NCBI GenBank assembly: GCA_019113825.1
Contig: DXGR01000148.1
Coordinates: 20,342-84,341 of the forward strand
Length of the DNA: 64,000 bases
Reading direction: 5' to 3'
Origin: Candidatus Stackebrandtia excrementipullorum
Lineage (GTDB): Bacteria > Actinomycetota > Actinomycetes > Mycobacteriales > Micromonosporaceae
Notes under the pieces: model-generated
The model's input: only the letters and a program-made list of their open reading frames with translations
The model's database searches: none
What the model was told of the DNA's origin: nothing
Shown here: piece by piece, positions 27,728 through 35,927 of the stretch
Layout: each line of letters starts with the position of its first letter
Position numbering within the stretch: position 1 is the first letter of the stretch
Position numbers and translations under genes: made by a program

Positions 27728-27969
27728 TTCTGCTCAAGGTCCGAGATCGGCGTCGACTACGGCCCGACGTGCAGATCCATCGGTTCGCATGCCGTGAACC
27801 TTCGTCAAACAGTGACCCGTCCGACCGTTTCGGGCCTCGACCGGCGCGTTTGTACCGCTGAACCCGGTCACAGCGGTGTCTGGTCCTCTGAGGCGGGTGG
27901 ACTCTTTGGCTAGACTCGCGTCGATCTTGGAGTCCGCGGGTTGGCGGGCAATTGAGCAGGAGGGCGCCC
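27728..27969 (+). other. Intergenic stretch before the CDP-alcohol phosphotransferase gene
   Basis: No gene is recognised in these 242 bases. The end (27945-27966) carries a GCAGGAGGGCG Shine-Dalgarno for the downstream gene. The middle probably holds a promoter (GGCTAGACT near 27908), not confidently assigned. Confidence 0.4.
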
Positions 27970-28566
27970 ATGTCGAAGCCGGACAGCGACACCATACCGT
28001 GGCGGGTATGGACGGTGCCCAACATGATCACGATTGTCCGACTGTGTGGTATTCCGCTGTTCAGTTACCTGTTGTTGGCCACCGACGCGTATGTTGCGGC
28101 GGTCGTGGTGCTGGCCTTGGGTGGTGGCACCGACTGGGTCGACGGTTTCCTCGCACGTCGGCTCGGCCAGGAAAGCCGGTTCGGTCGCATGCTGGATCCG
28201 TTGGTGGACCGTGCCTACATCCTCGTGGCCGTGGTGGTCTTGACACTGACGTCGCTGTTGCCCTGGCAGTTCACCGCGGTCTTGTTCGGCCGTGAAGCGG
28301 TGATGTTCGTAACTTTGCTGGTGCTCCGTGCCAACGGATTCGAGGCTTTCGAGGTCCACTACACCGGTAAGACGGCAACGTTCATAGTCTTCATGTCGTT
28401 TCCGGTGCTTGTCCTGGCGGGCCTGAACGAGGCGGCGAAGGTGTGGGCGTTGCCCTTGGGTTGGGCGCTGGCGTGGTGGGGGATCGTGTTGTATTGGCTG
28501 GCCGCTGCGATATACGTTGGCCAGGCGGCCGTTCTTTTGAGACGGCGGGCGCAGATGGGGAAGTGA
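27970..28566 (+). CDS. CDP-alcohol phosphatidyltransferase family protein (PgsA2-like)
   Basis: A 198-residue membrane enzyme with five to six helices. The catalytic CDP-alcohol phosphotransferase motif, D-G-x2-A-R-x8-G-x3-D-x3-D, is intact in WVDGFLARRLGQ and SRFGRMLDPLVDRAY (about residues 58-85). It transfers a phosphatidyl group from CDP-diacylglycerol to an alcohol, probably glycerol phosphate or a related acceptor; the acceptor cannot be read off. ATG 27970 follows AGGAGG with a six-base gap. It heads the conserved actinobacterial cluster DUF881-sbp-DUF881-gcvH-FHA, as Rv1822 (pgsA2) does in M. tuberculosis. Confidence 0.9.
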   Translation: MSKPDSDTIPWRVWTVPNMITIVRLCGIPLFSYLLLATDAYVAAVVVLALGGGTDWVDGFLARRLGQESRFGRMLDPLVDRAYILVAVVVLTLTSLLPWQFTAVLFGREAVMFVTLLVLRANGFEAFEVHYTGKTATFIVFMSFPVLVLAGLNEAAKVWALPLGWALAWWGIVLYWLAAAIYVGQAAVLLRRRAQMGK

Positions 28567-29366
28567 TGTCGGGGAGACGGTTCGGCCTACCGTCGGTGGA
28601 TCTGTTGGCGGATTTTTGGAACCATCCGCTCGACTACGAGACTCCACCGAAGGGCCCGCGACGTCCCACGGTGAGTGGCCGTGTACTGACGATCGTGGTG
28701 ATCACGGTGATCGGTGTGCTGTTGGCGGTTGCATGGCGCGAATCGGTGTCGTCGCAACCGGCCGAGGCGCAGGCCCGTGCGGACCTGCGCGACGACATTG
28801 CGACGCAACGGGAGGACAACGCGGTATTGAGCGATCTCGTCGATGCCCTTCGTGACGATGTCACCGCGTTGCGCGACGAGGTTTTGGGAAACCGAGCGGC
28901 GGTGGAGAAGCTACACGCCGACGAGGCCGTCGCAGGGCTGCGCGCGGTCACCGGGGACGGCGCGACCGTCACGATCGCCGACGGGCCGCAACCCGACAAC
29001 GAGAACGGTTCCCACCTGGGGGAGGTGTTCGATCGGGATTTGCACCTCATCGTCAACACACTGTGGGCGTTGGGCGCGGAGGCCATAGCCATCGACGGTC
29101 AACGGTTGACGGCCGTGACGACGATCAGAGCGGTCGGCGACACCATCCTGGTCGACTTCGCGCCGGTCGGCAGCCCGTACGAGATAGCCGCGATCGGACC
29201 TCCGGAGCTGGCCGAGGAGTTCGAAGCGTCGCAGACGGCCCAGACTTTCCGGGATTATGAAAAGGACTACGGAATTTCATTGACCGTCGAGTCGACCGAC
29301 GACCTGCTGTTGCCGGCGGCGTCCCACCCGTCGCTCGACGAGGCTACACCTAAGGGGTCGAATTGA
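28566..29366 (+). CDS. DUF881 family membrane-anchored protein (first copy)
   Basis: A 266-residue protein. After an N-terminal cytoplasmic tail there is one membrane helix (VLTIVVITVIGVLLAVAW, about residues 40-57), a coiled-coil-like segment rich in Asp/Leu/Arg (about 65-115), and the DUF881 domain (VTGDGATVTIADGP, VNTLWALGAEAIAIDGQRL, ILVDFAPVGSPYEIAAIG). Paired DUF881 genes flanking a small basic protein are conserved in actinobacteria; the function is unknown. Its ATG overlaps the previous stop by one base. Confidence 0.9.
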   Translation: MSGRRFGLPSVDLLADFWNHPLDYETPPKGPRRPTVSGRVLTIVVITVIGVLLAVAWRESVSSQPAEAQARADLRDDIATQREDNAVLSDLVDALRDDVTALRDEVLGNRAAVEKLHADEAVAGLRAVTGDGATVTIADGPQPDNENGSHLGEVFDRDLHLIVNTLWALGAEAIAIDGQRLTAVTTIRAVGDTILVDFAPVGSPYEIAAIGPPELAEEFEASQTAQTFRDYEKDYGISLTVESTDDLLLPAASHPSLDEATPKGSN

Positions 29367-29698
29367 TCATCGCCGTGATCGCGCTGGCAGCCGGAATCAC
29401 GTTGGGGGTCGTTGTCGACGTTGATGTACCTGCGGCGATGCAGCCTTATCTGCCGATCGCGGTCATCGCGGCGTTGGACGCATTGTTTGGGGGCGTGCGT
29501 GCACACCTCGATGGTGTTTTCGACGATAAACAGTTCACCATCTCGTTCATCTCCAACGTGCTGGTGGCAGCGTTGATCGTTTACCTTGGAGATCAACTGG
29601 GCGTGGGAGCGCAGTTGTCGACGGGCGTCGTCGTGGTGCTGGGCATCCGGATTTTTTCGAATGTCGCAGCCATCCGTAGAAGGCTTTTTCGTGCCTGA
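29363..29698 (+). CDS. sbp: Small basic protein family (DUF1290, Sbp)
   Basis: A 111-residue integral membrane protein with three hydrophobic segments (about residues 2-19, 28-45, 55-78). The family-typical PYLPIAVIAALDALFGGVRAHLDG and a basic C-terminus (RIFSNVAAIRRRLFRA) are present. It starts with TTG overlapping the preceding stop (TTGA), and its stop overlaps the next gene, so it is translationally coupled to both DUF881 neighbours. The function is unknown. Confidence 0.9.
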   Translation: MIIAVIALAAGITLGVVVDVDVPAAMQPYLPIAVIAALDALFGGVRAHLDGVFDDKQFTISFISNVLVAALIVYLGDQLGVGAQLSTGVVVVLGIRIFSNVAAIRRRLFRA

Positions 29699-30468
29699 TG
29701 GGAGCCGAGGGGGACATGACCGAGCGTGATGAGACGCCGGACGACGGCGGAAACGAGGAGCAGGAGACGCCAAGACGCCAGCAGGGCCGTCACATCGGAG
29801 TGCTGGCGATGGTTTTGGTGGCTGTACTCGGGTTCACCATCGCTGTGCAGATCCGTAGCCACGGCGACGACTCGCTGGACGGTGCCCGCACCGAGGACCT
29901 GGTGCGGATCCTGGCCGATCTGGATGCTCAACGGAGTCGGTTGGGAGATGAGATCGCCGAGCTGGAGATCGCACGGGACGAGCTGGCCTCGGGAAGCCTG
30001 GGGGACCAGGCGGCGCTGGAACGGGCGCAGGAATTGGCCGACGCCGTCGGTATCCTTGCCGGGACCCTGGAGGCGACGGGTCGCGGTATCGAACTGATTT
30101 TTACGCCGGGCTCCGACCCGATTAGTGCGGCGGTTCTTCTCGACGCGGTCCAGGAACTACGCGGAGCCGGTGTCGAAGCAATACAGATCAACGGTTCCAA
30201 TGGCAACAGTGTGCGAGTGATCGCATCGACGTCGTTCGCGGAATCGGGAGGGGACCTGGTCATCGACGGGGTAAGACTTACCGCCGACTTCACGCTTATC
30301 GCCATTGGGGACCCCGACACGATGACAACCGCTCTGCGAATTCCCGGAGGGGTGGAGGACACGGTGAAAAAGGACGGCGGTACGGTCATGGTGCGACAGC
30401 CGGGCACCGTCGACGTCACAGCGTTGGCTGAGACCGCCGCGCCCGAGTATGCCGAGCCGGTCGATTAA
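29698..30468 (+). CDS. DUF881 family membrane-anchored protein (second copy)
   Basis: A 256-residue protein arranged like the first DUF881 copy. A Glu/Arg-rich tail is followed by a membrane helix (VLAMVLVAVLGFTIAVQI, about residues 38-55), a coiled coil (about 68-115, LADLDAQRSRLGDEIAELEIARDEL region), then the DUF881 domain with AVLLDAVQELRGAGVEAIQIN and TLIAIGDPDTMTTALRIPGG. The start may be ATG 29698, overlapping the sbp stop, or ATG 29716 after AGGGGG. The protein ends 19 bases before the gcvH GTG. Confidence 0.88.
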   Translation: MGAEGDMTERDETPDDGGNEEQETPRRQQGRHIGVLAMVLVAVLGFTIAVQIRSHGDDSLDGARTEDLVRILADLDAQRSRLGDEIAELEIARDELASGSLGDQAALERAQELADAVGILAGTLEATGRGIELIFTPGSDPISAAVLLDAVQELRGAGVEAIQINGSNGNSVRVIASTSFAESGGDLVIDGVRLTADFTLIAIGDPDTMTTALRIPGGVEDTVKKDGGTVMVRQPGTVDVTALAETAAPEYAEPVD

Positions 30469-30487
30469 GCTGAAAGGGACTACTTCA

Positions 30488-30865
30488 GTGATTCCTGAGC
30501 AACTGCGCTACACCGCCGAACACGAGTGGATCAGCGAGCCGGTCGACGCAGTCGTGCGAGTCGGCATCACCGACTACGCGCAGAGTGCGTTGGGCGACAT
30601 CGTGTTCGTTCAACTTCCCGAGGTCGGCACGAAGGTGACTGCCGGAGACATCATCGGTGAGGTCGAGTCGACCAAGAGTGTTTCCGATATTTTTGCTCCG
30701 TTGTCGGGGACGGTGGCGGCCCGCAACGAGACGTTGACCGATGCGCCTGAGACTCTCAACTCGAGTCCTTACGAGGACGGCTGGATGTTTGACATCGAAT
30801 GCGACGATGTCGCCGACACCAGCGGATTGCTTGACGCCACGGCGTACGCCAAACTGACCAAGTAG
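30488..30865 (+). CDS. gcvH: GcvH, glycine cleavage system H protein
   Basis: A 125-residue lipoyl-carrier protein of standard length. The lipoylated lysine is in GEVESTKSVSDIFAPLSG (about Lys63), followed by the conserved NSSPYEDGWMFDIE segment. It shuttles the aminomethyl group between GcvP, GcvT and the dihydrolipoamide dehydrogenase. GTG 30488 is preceded by AAGGG nine bases upstream and starts at the conserved IPEQLRYTAEHEW; the open frame from 30449 is part of the DUF881 end. gcvP lies 2 kb downstream; gcvT is not in the window. Confidence 0.95.
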   Translation: MIPEQLRYTAEHEWISEPVDAVVRVGITDYAQSALGDIVFVQLPEVGTKVTAGDIIGEVESTKSVSDIFAPLSGTVAARNETLTDAPETLNSSPYEDGWMFDIECDDVADTSGLLDATAYAKLTK

Positions 30866-30924
30866 CCTTGCGTGTCCGCACAAGGTCATACATTCACAGC
30901 GCATCTATTGATAGAGGTGGTCCC

Positions 30925-31362
30925 ATGACGCGCCCCGGCGATGAGTTTCCGCCGCTCGACGTCACGTCGACGATGAATTTGGGTGCTTTGGACGAGGTCC
31001 TGGAGAGTTCCGGCCCGTCTGAGGACAACACCGCACGACTTGCCGATTCGCTTCCTCCCGGAACCGCGTTGCTGTTGGTCCGCCGTGGCCCTAATGCGGG
31101 GGCACGATTTCTGCTCGACCTGGATATGACGACGTCCGGTCGGCATCCGGACAGCGACATTTTCCTGGACGATGTGACGGTGTCTCGTCGCCATGCCGAG
31201 TTCCACCGGGAGGGGGCGACGTTCACCGTCCGGGACGTCGGGAGCTTGAACGGGACCTACGTCAATCGTGAACGGGTAGAAACCGCAACCCTGGGCAACG
31301 GCGACGAGGTGCAGGTGGGCAAGTTCCGCCTGGTGTTCATTTCGGCGCAGGCCGCGCGGTAG
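30925..31362 (+). CDS. FHA-domain protein, GarA/OdhI-like
   Basis: A 145-residue protein. A flexible N-terminus of about 50 residues has a Thr-containing motif, DVTSTMNLGALDEVLE, where GarA/OdhI carry the phosphorylated ETT. The C-terminal FHA domain shows SGRHPDSDI, VSRRHAEF and LNGTYVN, the phosphothreonine-binding set. In relatives the protein, controlled by Ser/Thr kinases such as PknG, inhibits 2-oxoglutarate dehydrogenase and glutamate dehydrogenase. The ATG follows AGAGGTGG. The exact ETT phosphorylation motif of GarA is not conserved here, so regulation may differ. Confidence 0.9.
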   Translation: MTRPGDEFPPLDVTSTMNLGALDEVLESSGPSEDNTARLADSLPPGTALLLVRRGPNAGARFLLDLDMTTSGRHPDSDIFLDDVTVSRRHAEFHREGATFTVRDVGSLNGTYVNRERVETATLGNGDEVQVGKFRLVFISAQAAR

Positions 31363-31468
31363 CACACTCGCGCGCCAAGCCGCTTCGCGAACGCGCCGAT
31401 ACGAGGTACGGTCGCCAAGGATGTAACAGAAGCCGATTCGAGCACTACGGCGAGAAGAGGGCGAGCTT

Positions 31469-31933
31469 GTGCACGAGTTGAGGGTGGTCGGAGTCCGGGT
31501 GGAGCTGCCCACCAACCAGCCGATCGTGCTGCTGAAGGAAGTCGAGGGTGATCGGTTCCTCCCCATATGGATCGGCGCGGTCGAAGCGACCGCGATCGCT
31601 TATGAGCAGCAGGGAATCACACCGGCTCGTCCGCTTACCCACGATCTTTTGCGCGACGTGCTGCAGGCGCTGGGGGCGTCGTTGGAAGCCGTCGAGATCA
31701 ACGACATGCATGACACGGTCTATTACGCCGAGTTGGTGTTCGAGGGGGACGTTCGTGTGTCGTCGCGCCCCTCGGACGCCATCGCGTTGGCGTTGAGGAC
31801 CGGTGCGCCGGTGCGGTGCACCGAGGAGTTGCTGTCGGAATCGGGCATCACGATGTCGGAGGCGGCCGACGACGAGGTCGAGAAGTTCCGCGAGTTTCTT
31901 GACAATGTCACCCCGGAGGACTTCGCCGAGTAA
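31469..31933 (+). CDS. DUF151 bifunctional nuclease family protein
   Basis: A 154-residue protein of the DUF151 family: VVGVRVELPTNQPIVLLKEVEG, LPIWIGAVEATAIAYEQQG, RPLTHDLLRDVL, then SRPSDAIALALRTGAPVRC. Some members show DNase/RNase activity, and Rv1829 in M. tuberculosis sits at the equivalent place. It starts with GTG 31469. It follows the FHA gene after 106 bases; in the mycobacterial order a MerR gene (Rv1828/FtsR) would lie in that gap but is absent here. Confidence 0.92.
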   Translation: MHELRVVGVRVELPTNQPIVLLKEVEGDRFLPIWIGAVEATAIAYEQQGITPARPLTHDLLRDVLQALGASLEAVEINDMHDTVYYAELVFEGDVRVSSRPSDAIALALRTGAPVRCTEELLSESGITMSEAADDEVEKFREFLDNVTPEDFAE

Positions 31934-32049
31934 GCGTCGACGTTGATCGATCCCACCCGGAAGGTCGGGGGAGCGGTATAGAGTCGCACCCAATCCGACA
32001 GCCCGGTTCACAGTGGTCGATGACGATGTTGCGTTAAGGAGGCGACGTG

Positions 32050-32550
32050 ATGGCCGCCGCCGAGTCACCGTCGCGGCATCATGGCGCCGACGGTTACCGA
32101 GGTCCGGTTGCCTGTGTGGCCGCCGGCATCACCTACCGACAACTCGATTACTGGGCACGGACGAAACTGGTGTCTCCGTCGATTCGGTCGGCGGAGGGGT
32201 CGGGGACCAAGCGTTTGTATTCGTTCCGGGACATTGTCGTGCTGAAGGTGATCAAGCGTCTGCTCGACGCGGGTGTCTCCTTGCAGAACATTCGTAAGGC
32301 GGTCGACGTCCTGCGCGCCCACGGTGCAGGAGACCTGTCGGAGATTACGCTGATCTCGGACGGGACGACGGTTTACCAGTGCCGGTCGCCCGAGGAGGTT
32401 GTTGACCTGCTGAAGGGGGGCCAGGGGGTCTTCGGTATCGCTTTGGCCGGAGCCGTTCGAGAGGTTGAGGGTTCGGTCACCGTATTGGCGGCGAAGGAGA
32501 CGGCGGCGCCGTCGGCGGACCCGGGTGTGGGCCGACGTGCGTCCGGTTGA
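32050..32550 (+). CDS. MerR-family regulator, Rv1830-like
   Basis: A 166-residue protein. A MerR winged helix (GPVACVAAGITYRQLDYWARTKLV, SIRSAEGSGTKRLYSFRDIVVLKVIKRLLDAGVSL) is followed by a C-terminal segment, SDGTTVYQCRSPEEVVDLLKGGQGVFGIALAGAVRE. It corresponds to Rv1830-type regulators. ATG 32050 lies seven bases after AAGGAGG (32036-32042); GTG 32047 is possible. The target is unknown, but it sits directly upstream of the glycine riboswitch and gcvP. Confidence 0.9.
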   Translation: MAAAESPSRHHGADGYRGPVACVAAGITYRQLDYWARTKLVSPSIRSAEGSGTKRLYSFRDIVVLKVIKRLLDAGVSLQNIRKAVDVLRAHGAGDLSEITLISDGTTVYQCRSPEEVVDLLKGGQGVFGIALAGAVREVEGSVTVLAAKETAAPSADPGVGRRASG

Positions 32551-32611
32551 TGCCGGTCCTTCGCCCGGGCGGATCGGTGCGCGGTAGTCTTGCTCGAAGC
32601 GCTATGAATCT

Positions 32612-32810
32612 CGTGCGGGAGAGTTCACGTTGTAAGCCGTTGACGTGACGCCGAAGGAGCAACTCCTCCCCGGAACCTCTCAGGCGGCAGGGACCGTGCG
32701 GGTTGGCGCCTCTGGAAAGCAGACGGGTGACCGTCTCACCGACGGGGCAAGCCTTGCCTGGCTGGGCAAAGGTGAAACTCTCAGGGCGTACGACAGAGGG
32801 GGAGGCGACA
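32612..32810 (+). promoter_or_regulatory. Tandem glycine riboswitch upstream of gcvP
   Basis: Two consecutive glycine aptamers are visible. Aptamer 1 (about 32612-32720) has GCGGGAGAG, CGCCGAAGGAGCAA, ACCTCTCAGGCGGCAGGGACCG and CTCTGGAAAGC. Aptamer 2 (about 32721-32806) has CACCGACGGGGCAAG, AAACTCTCAGGGC and GACAGAGGGGGAGG. These are the conserved cores of the gcvT-type glycine riboswitch. It should activate gcvP, 50 bases downstream, when glycine is high. No clear terminator hairpin is seen between it and the gene, so control may be translational. Confidence 0.93.
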
Positions 32811-32860
32811 ACACGCGGGCATCACTCGTGTCCGCTACGCCTGGTGACCCTGGAGTGTCC

Positions 32861-35692
32861 ATGAATGCGCAGCAGGAATCCGTCATACCGTTCGTGCGTC
32901 GTCACATCGGCCCGGACCACGCTGAACAGCGGCGCATGCTCGAAGAGGTCGGCTACTCGGCGGTGGGTGAGCTGCTCGAGGCGGCCATACCGGAGTCGAT
33001 CCGCCTGCAGCGGCCACTGGAGTTGCCCACGCCGATGAGCGAAGAGGCCGCGACGGCAGAACTACGCGCCTTGGCCTCCGCCAACCGCCAGATGCGTCAG
33101 ATGATCGGCATGGGCTACTACGGCACTCACACACCCGCGGTGATCCGTCGTAACGTGTTGGAGAATCCGGCCTGGTACACCGCTTACACGCCTTACCAGC
33201 CGGAGATCAGCCAGGGACGCCTCGAAGCGCTGTTGAACTTCCAAACGATGGTGTCGGACCTGACCGGCCTGGATACGGCCGGCGCGTCCCTCCTCGATGA
33301 GGCGACGGCCGCCGCCGAAGCCATGACGTTGACTCGCCGTGCCGGTAGGTCGAAATCCAACGTGTTCGTCGTCGATTCGGACACGTTGCCGCAGACACTG
33401 GCGGTGCTGCGGACTCGCGCAGAACCGTTGGGCATCAAACTTCACCTGCTTGACGTAACCGCGCCGCAGCTGCCGGAGGAGTTCTTCGGGATGTTGCTGT
33501 CGAATCCCGCCTCTTCGGGCGCGTTGCGGGATCACACCGACCTCATCGTGCGGGCGCACGAGGCCGGAGCGATGGTTGCGGTGGCGTGTGACCTGTTGTC
33601 ATTGACGATGGTCAAGTCGCCCGGGGCCATGGGCGCCGATGTGGCCGTCGGTTCGGCACAACGGTTCGGCGTCCCGATGGGTTTCGGCGGCCCGCACGCG
33701 GGCTTCATGTCGGTACGTAAGGGTCTGGAGAGGTCACTACCGGGGCGGTTGGTCGGTGTGTCTCGTGACGCCACGGGACGTCCGGCGTACCGCCTGGCTC
33801 TTCAGACCCGTGAACAACACATCCGGAGGGAACGCGCCACCAGCAACATCTGTACGGCGCAGGTCCTGCTGGCCGTCATGGCGTCGTGCTACGCGGTTTA
33901 CCACGGGCCCCAGGGCCTGCGCGGTATCGCCGCGAAGGTTCACAGCAAGGCCGTTCGGTTGGCGGCGGGGCTGACCGCCGGCGACGTCGACGTGGTCCAT
34001 CAGGCTTTCTTCGACACCGTGGTGGCCAGGGTTCCGGGACGGGCTCAGGGCGTGGTGGCAGCTGCGGCAGGGCTGGGCGTGAACCTTCGGCTTATCGATG
34101 CCGATCACGTTGGTGTTGCTTGCGACGAGACCACCTCTGATTCGGACCTGTTGGCCGTGTGGCGGGCGTTTCGGGTTCGTTCGTCCTCATCGTCATCGTC
34201 ACGATCGGCCGTTCCGGCGGGGCTGGTGAGACACGACGACTTCATGACACACCCGGTGTTTTCTCGGCACCATTCAGAGACGTCGATGCTGAGGTATTTG
34301 CGCAGTCTCTCCGATTCGGACTTCGCGTTGGACCGCGGCATGATTCCACTTGGCTCGTGCACCATGAAGCTCAATGCGGCCTCACAGATGGAGCCGATCA
34401 GCTGGCCGGAGTTCGCACACATCCATCCGTACGCGCCCGCCGACCAAACCCGTGGTTATGCGAAGTTGATCGGTGATCTCGCCGCATGGCTGGCCGAAGT
34501 CACCGGGTACGACGCGGTGAGCCTTCAGCCCAACGCCGGATCTCAGGGAGAGCTGGCGGGCCTGCTGGCGATCCGGGCCTACTTGGAGTCGCGTGGCGAG
34601 ATCAGGCGCGAGGTGTGCCTGATCCCCTCGAGCGCGCACGGAACCAACGCGGCGTCGGCGGTGATGGCGGGTATGCGGGTCGTCGTGGTCGCCTGCGACG
34701 ACGAGGGCAACATCGACATGAACGACTTGGACGACAAGCTCACCGAGCACGGGTCCGAGCTCGCCGCGATCATGGTCACCTATCCGTCGACGCACGGTGT
34801 CTACGAAGCCGACATCGCACGGCTGTGCCAGAAGGTGCACGACGCCGGCGGCCAGGTCTACGTCGACGGGGCCAACCTGAACGCTCTTCTCGGGTTCGCC
34901 AAGCCCGGCGAGTTCGGTGCCGACGTATCGCATTTGAACCTGCACAAGACGTTCTGCATCCCCCATGGTGGTGGTGGCCCCGGAGTGGGGCCGGTGGCGG
35001 TGCGTTCGCACCTGGCGGAGTTCCTGCCGGGCGACCACCGGACGGATTCACCGGTGGGACCGGTTTCGGCGGCGCCGTACGGTTCTGCGGGGATACTCCC
35101 GATTCCGTGGATGTACTTGCGGATGATGGGCGCGAAGGGTTTGACCGAGGCGACCGGGCAAGCGGTTTTGGCGGCCAACTACGTCGCTTCGAGGCTTGCG
35201 GACCACTACCCCGTTCTGTACAGCGGAAACAAGGGATTGGTGGCACATGAATGCATTCTTGATCTTCGTGCCATGACCAAGGCCTCGGGTGTGACGGTCG
35301 ACGATGTCGCCAAGCGACTGATCGATTACGGGTTCCACGCTCCGACCATGTCGTTCCCGGTAGCGGGGACTTTGATGGTGGAACCCACCGAGAGTGAGGA
35401 CCTGGCCGAACTGGACAGGTTCTGCGACGCGATGATCGCCATCAAGGACGAAATCGACAAGGTCGTCTCCGGTGAGTGGCCGAGCGGCGACAATCCGTTG
35501 AAGTCGGCGCCCCACACGGCGGAGGCGGTGACGCGCGACGAATGGGAGCACCCCTACACCAGAGCGGAGGCCGCGTACCCCGCCGGAGTCGGCCGGGACA
35601 AATACTGGCCGCCGGTCTCTCGCATCGACGGAGCTTACGGCGACCGAAATCTGGCGTGTTCATGTCCGCCCCTGGAGGCTTTCGCGTCCTGA
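32861..35692 (+). CDS. gcvP: GcvP, glycine dehydrogenase (decarboxylating), P protein
   Basis: A 943-residue single-chain P protein. The N-terminal half starts [17 protein letters not shown]. The C-terminal half carries the PLP lysine in [19 protein letters not shown] (about Lys696) and the family-typical [15 protein letters not shown]. It decarboxylates glycine and loads the aminomethyl group on GcvH. A serine run ([11 protein letters not shown], about residues 440-450) marks the linker between the halves. ATG 32861 begins at the conserved N-terminus; the open frame through the riboswitch is not coding. Confidence 0.95.
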   Translation: MNAQQESVIPFVRRHIGPDHAEQRRMLEEVGYSAVGELLEAAIPESIRLQRPLELPTPMSEEAATAELRALASANRQMRQMIGMGYYGTHTPAVIRRNVLENPAWYTAYTPYQPEISQGRLEALLNFQTMVSDLTGLDTAGASLLDEATAAAEAMTLTRRAGRSKSNVFVVDSDTLPQTLAVLRTRAEPLGIKLHLLDVTAPQLPEEFFGMLLSNPASSGALRDHTDLIVRAHEAGAMVAVACDLLSLTMVKSPGAMGADVAVGSAQRFGVPMGFGGPHAGFMSVRKGLERSLPGRLVGVSRDATGRPAYRLALQTREQHIRRERATSNICTAQVLLAVMASCYAVYHGPQGLRGIAAKVHSKAVRLAAGLTAGDVDVVHQAFFDTVVARVPGRAQGVVAAAAGLGVNLRLIDADHVGVACDETTSDSDLLAVWRAFRVRSSSSSSSRSAVPAGLVRHDDFMTHPVFSRHHSETSMLRYLRSLSDSDFALDRGMIPLGSCTMKLNAASQMEPISWPEFAHIHPYAPADQTRGYAKLIGDLAAWLAEVTGYDAVSLQPNAGSQGELAGLLAIRAYLESRGEIRREVCLIPSSAHGTNAASAVMAGMRVVVVACDDEGNIDMNDLDDKLTEHGSELAAIMVTYPSTHGVYEADIARLCQKVHDAGGQVYVDGANLNALLGFAKPGEFGADVSHLNLHKTFCIPHGGGGPGVGPVAVRSHLAEFLPGDHRTDSPVGPVSAAPYGSAGILPIPWMYLRMMGAKGLTEATGQAVLAANYVASRLADHYPVLYSGNKGLVAHECILDLRAMTKASGVTVDDVAKRLIDYGFHAPTMSFPVAGTLMVEPTESEDLAELDRFCDAMIAIKDEIDKVVSGEWPSGDNPLKSAPHTAEAVTRDEWEHPYTRAEAAYPAGVGRDKYWPPVSRIDGAYGDRNLACSCPPLEAFAS

Positions 35693-35927
35693 CGTCATCG
35701 GGCGCACCTGCACGGAGTGGTCTAAGCGCTCGGGGTATGGTGCGGCGTAGTGAGTAGCTTCGGCCATTGGATCGATCTGAGGTGCCCTTGCGACGCCGGA
35801 CCCGGCGGACGGTGTTTCCCCTTTATACAGGGCGTCACCGTTTGTTTTTGGTCGGACGGCAGGTTGCCGTTGTCGGTGAGCAGGTTCTAAACTAGGCCGG
35901 TCCCATACCATCCCAGGAGATTTCTAC
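35693..35927 (+). other. Intergenic region with probable promoter
   Basis: No gene is seen in 235 bases. A TAAACT hexamer (35887-35892) could be a -10 box for the downstream gene, whose AGGAGA ribosome-binding site lies at about 35913-35918. A runaway alternative ORF here has no coding character. Confidence 0.4.

Noticed and set aside
32645..32860. Upstream in-frame extension of gcvP
   Set aside because: It translates the glycine riboswitch aptamers; the conserved N-terminus starts at 32861.
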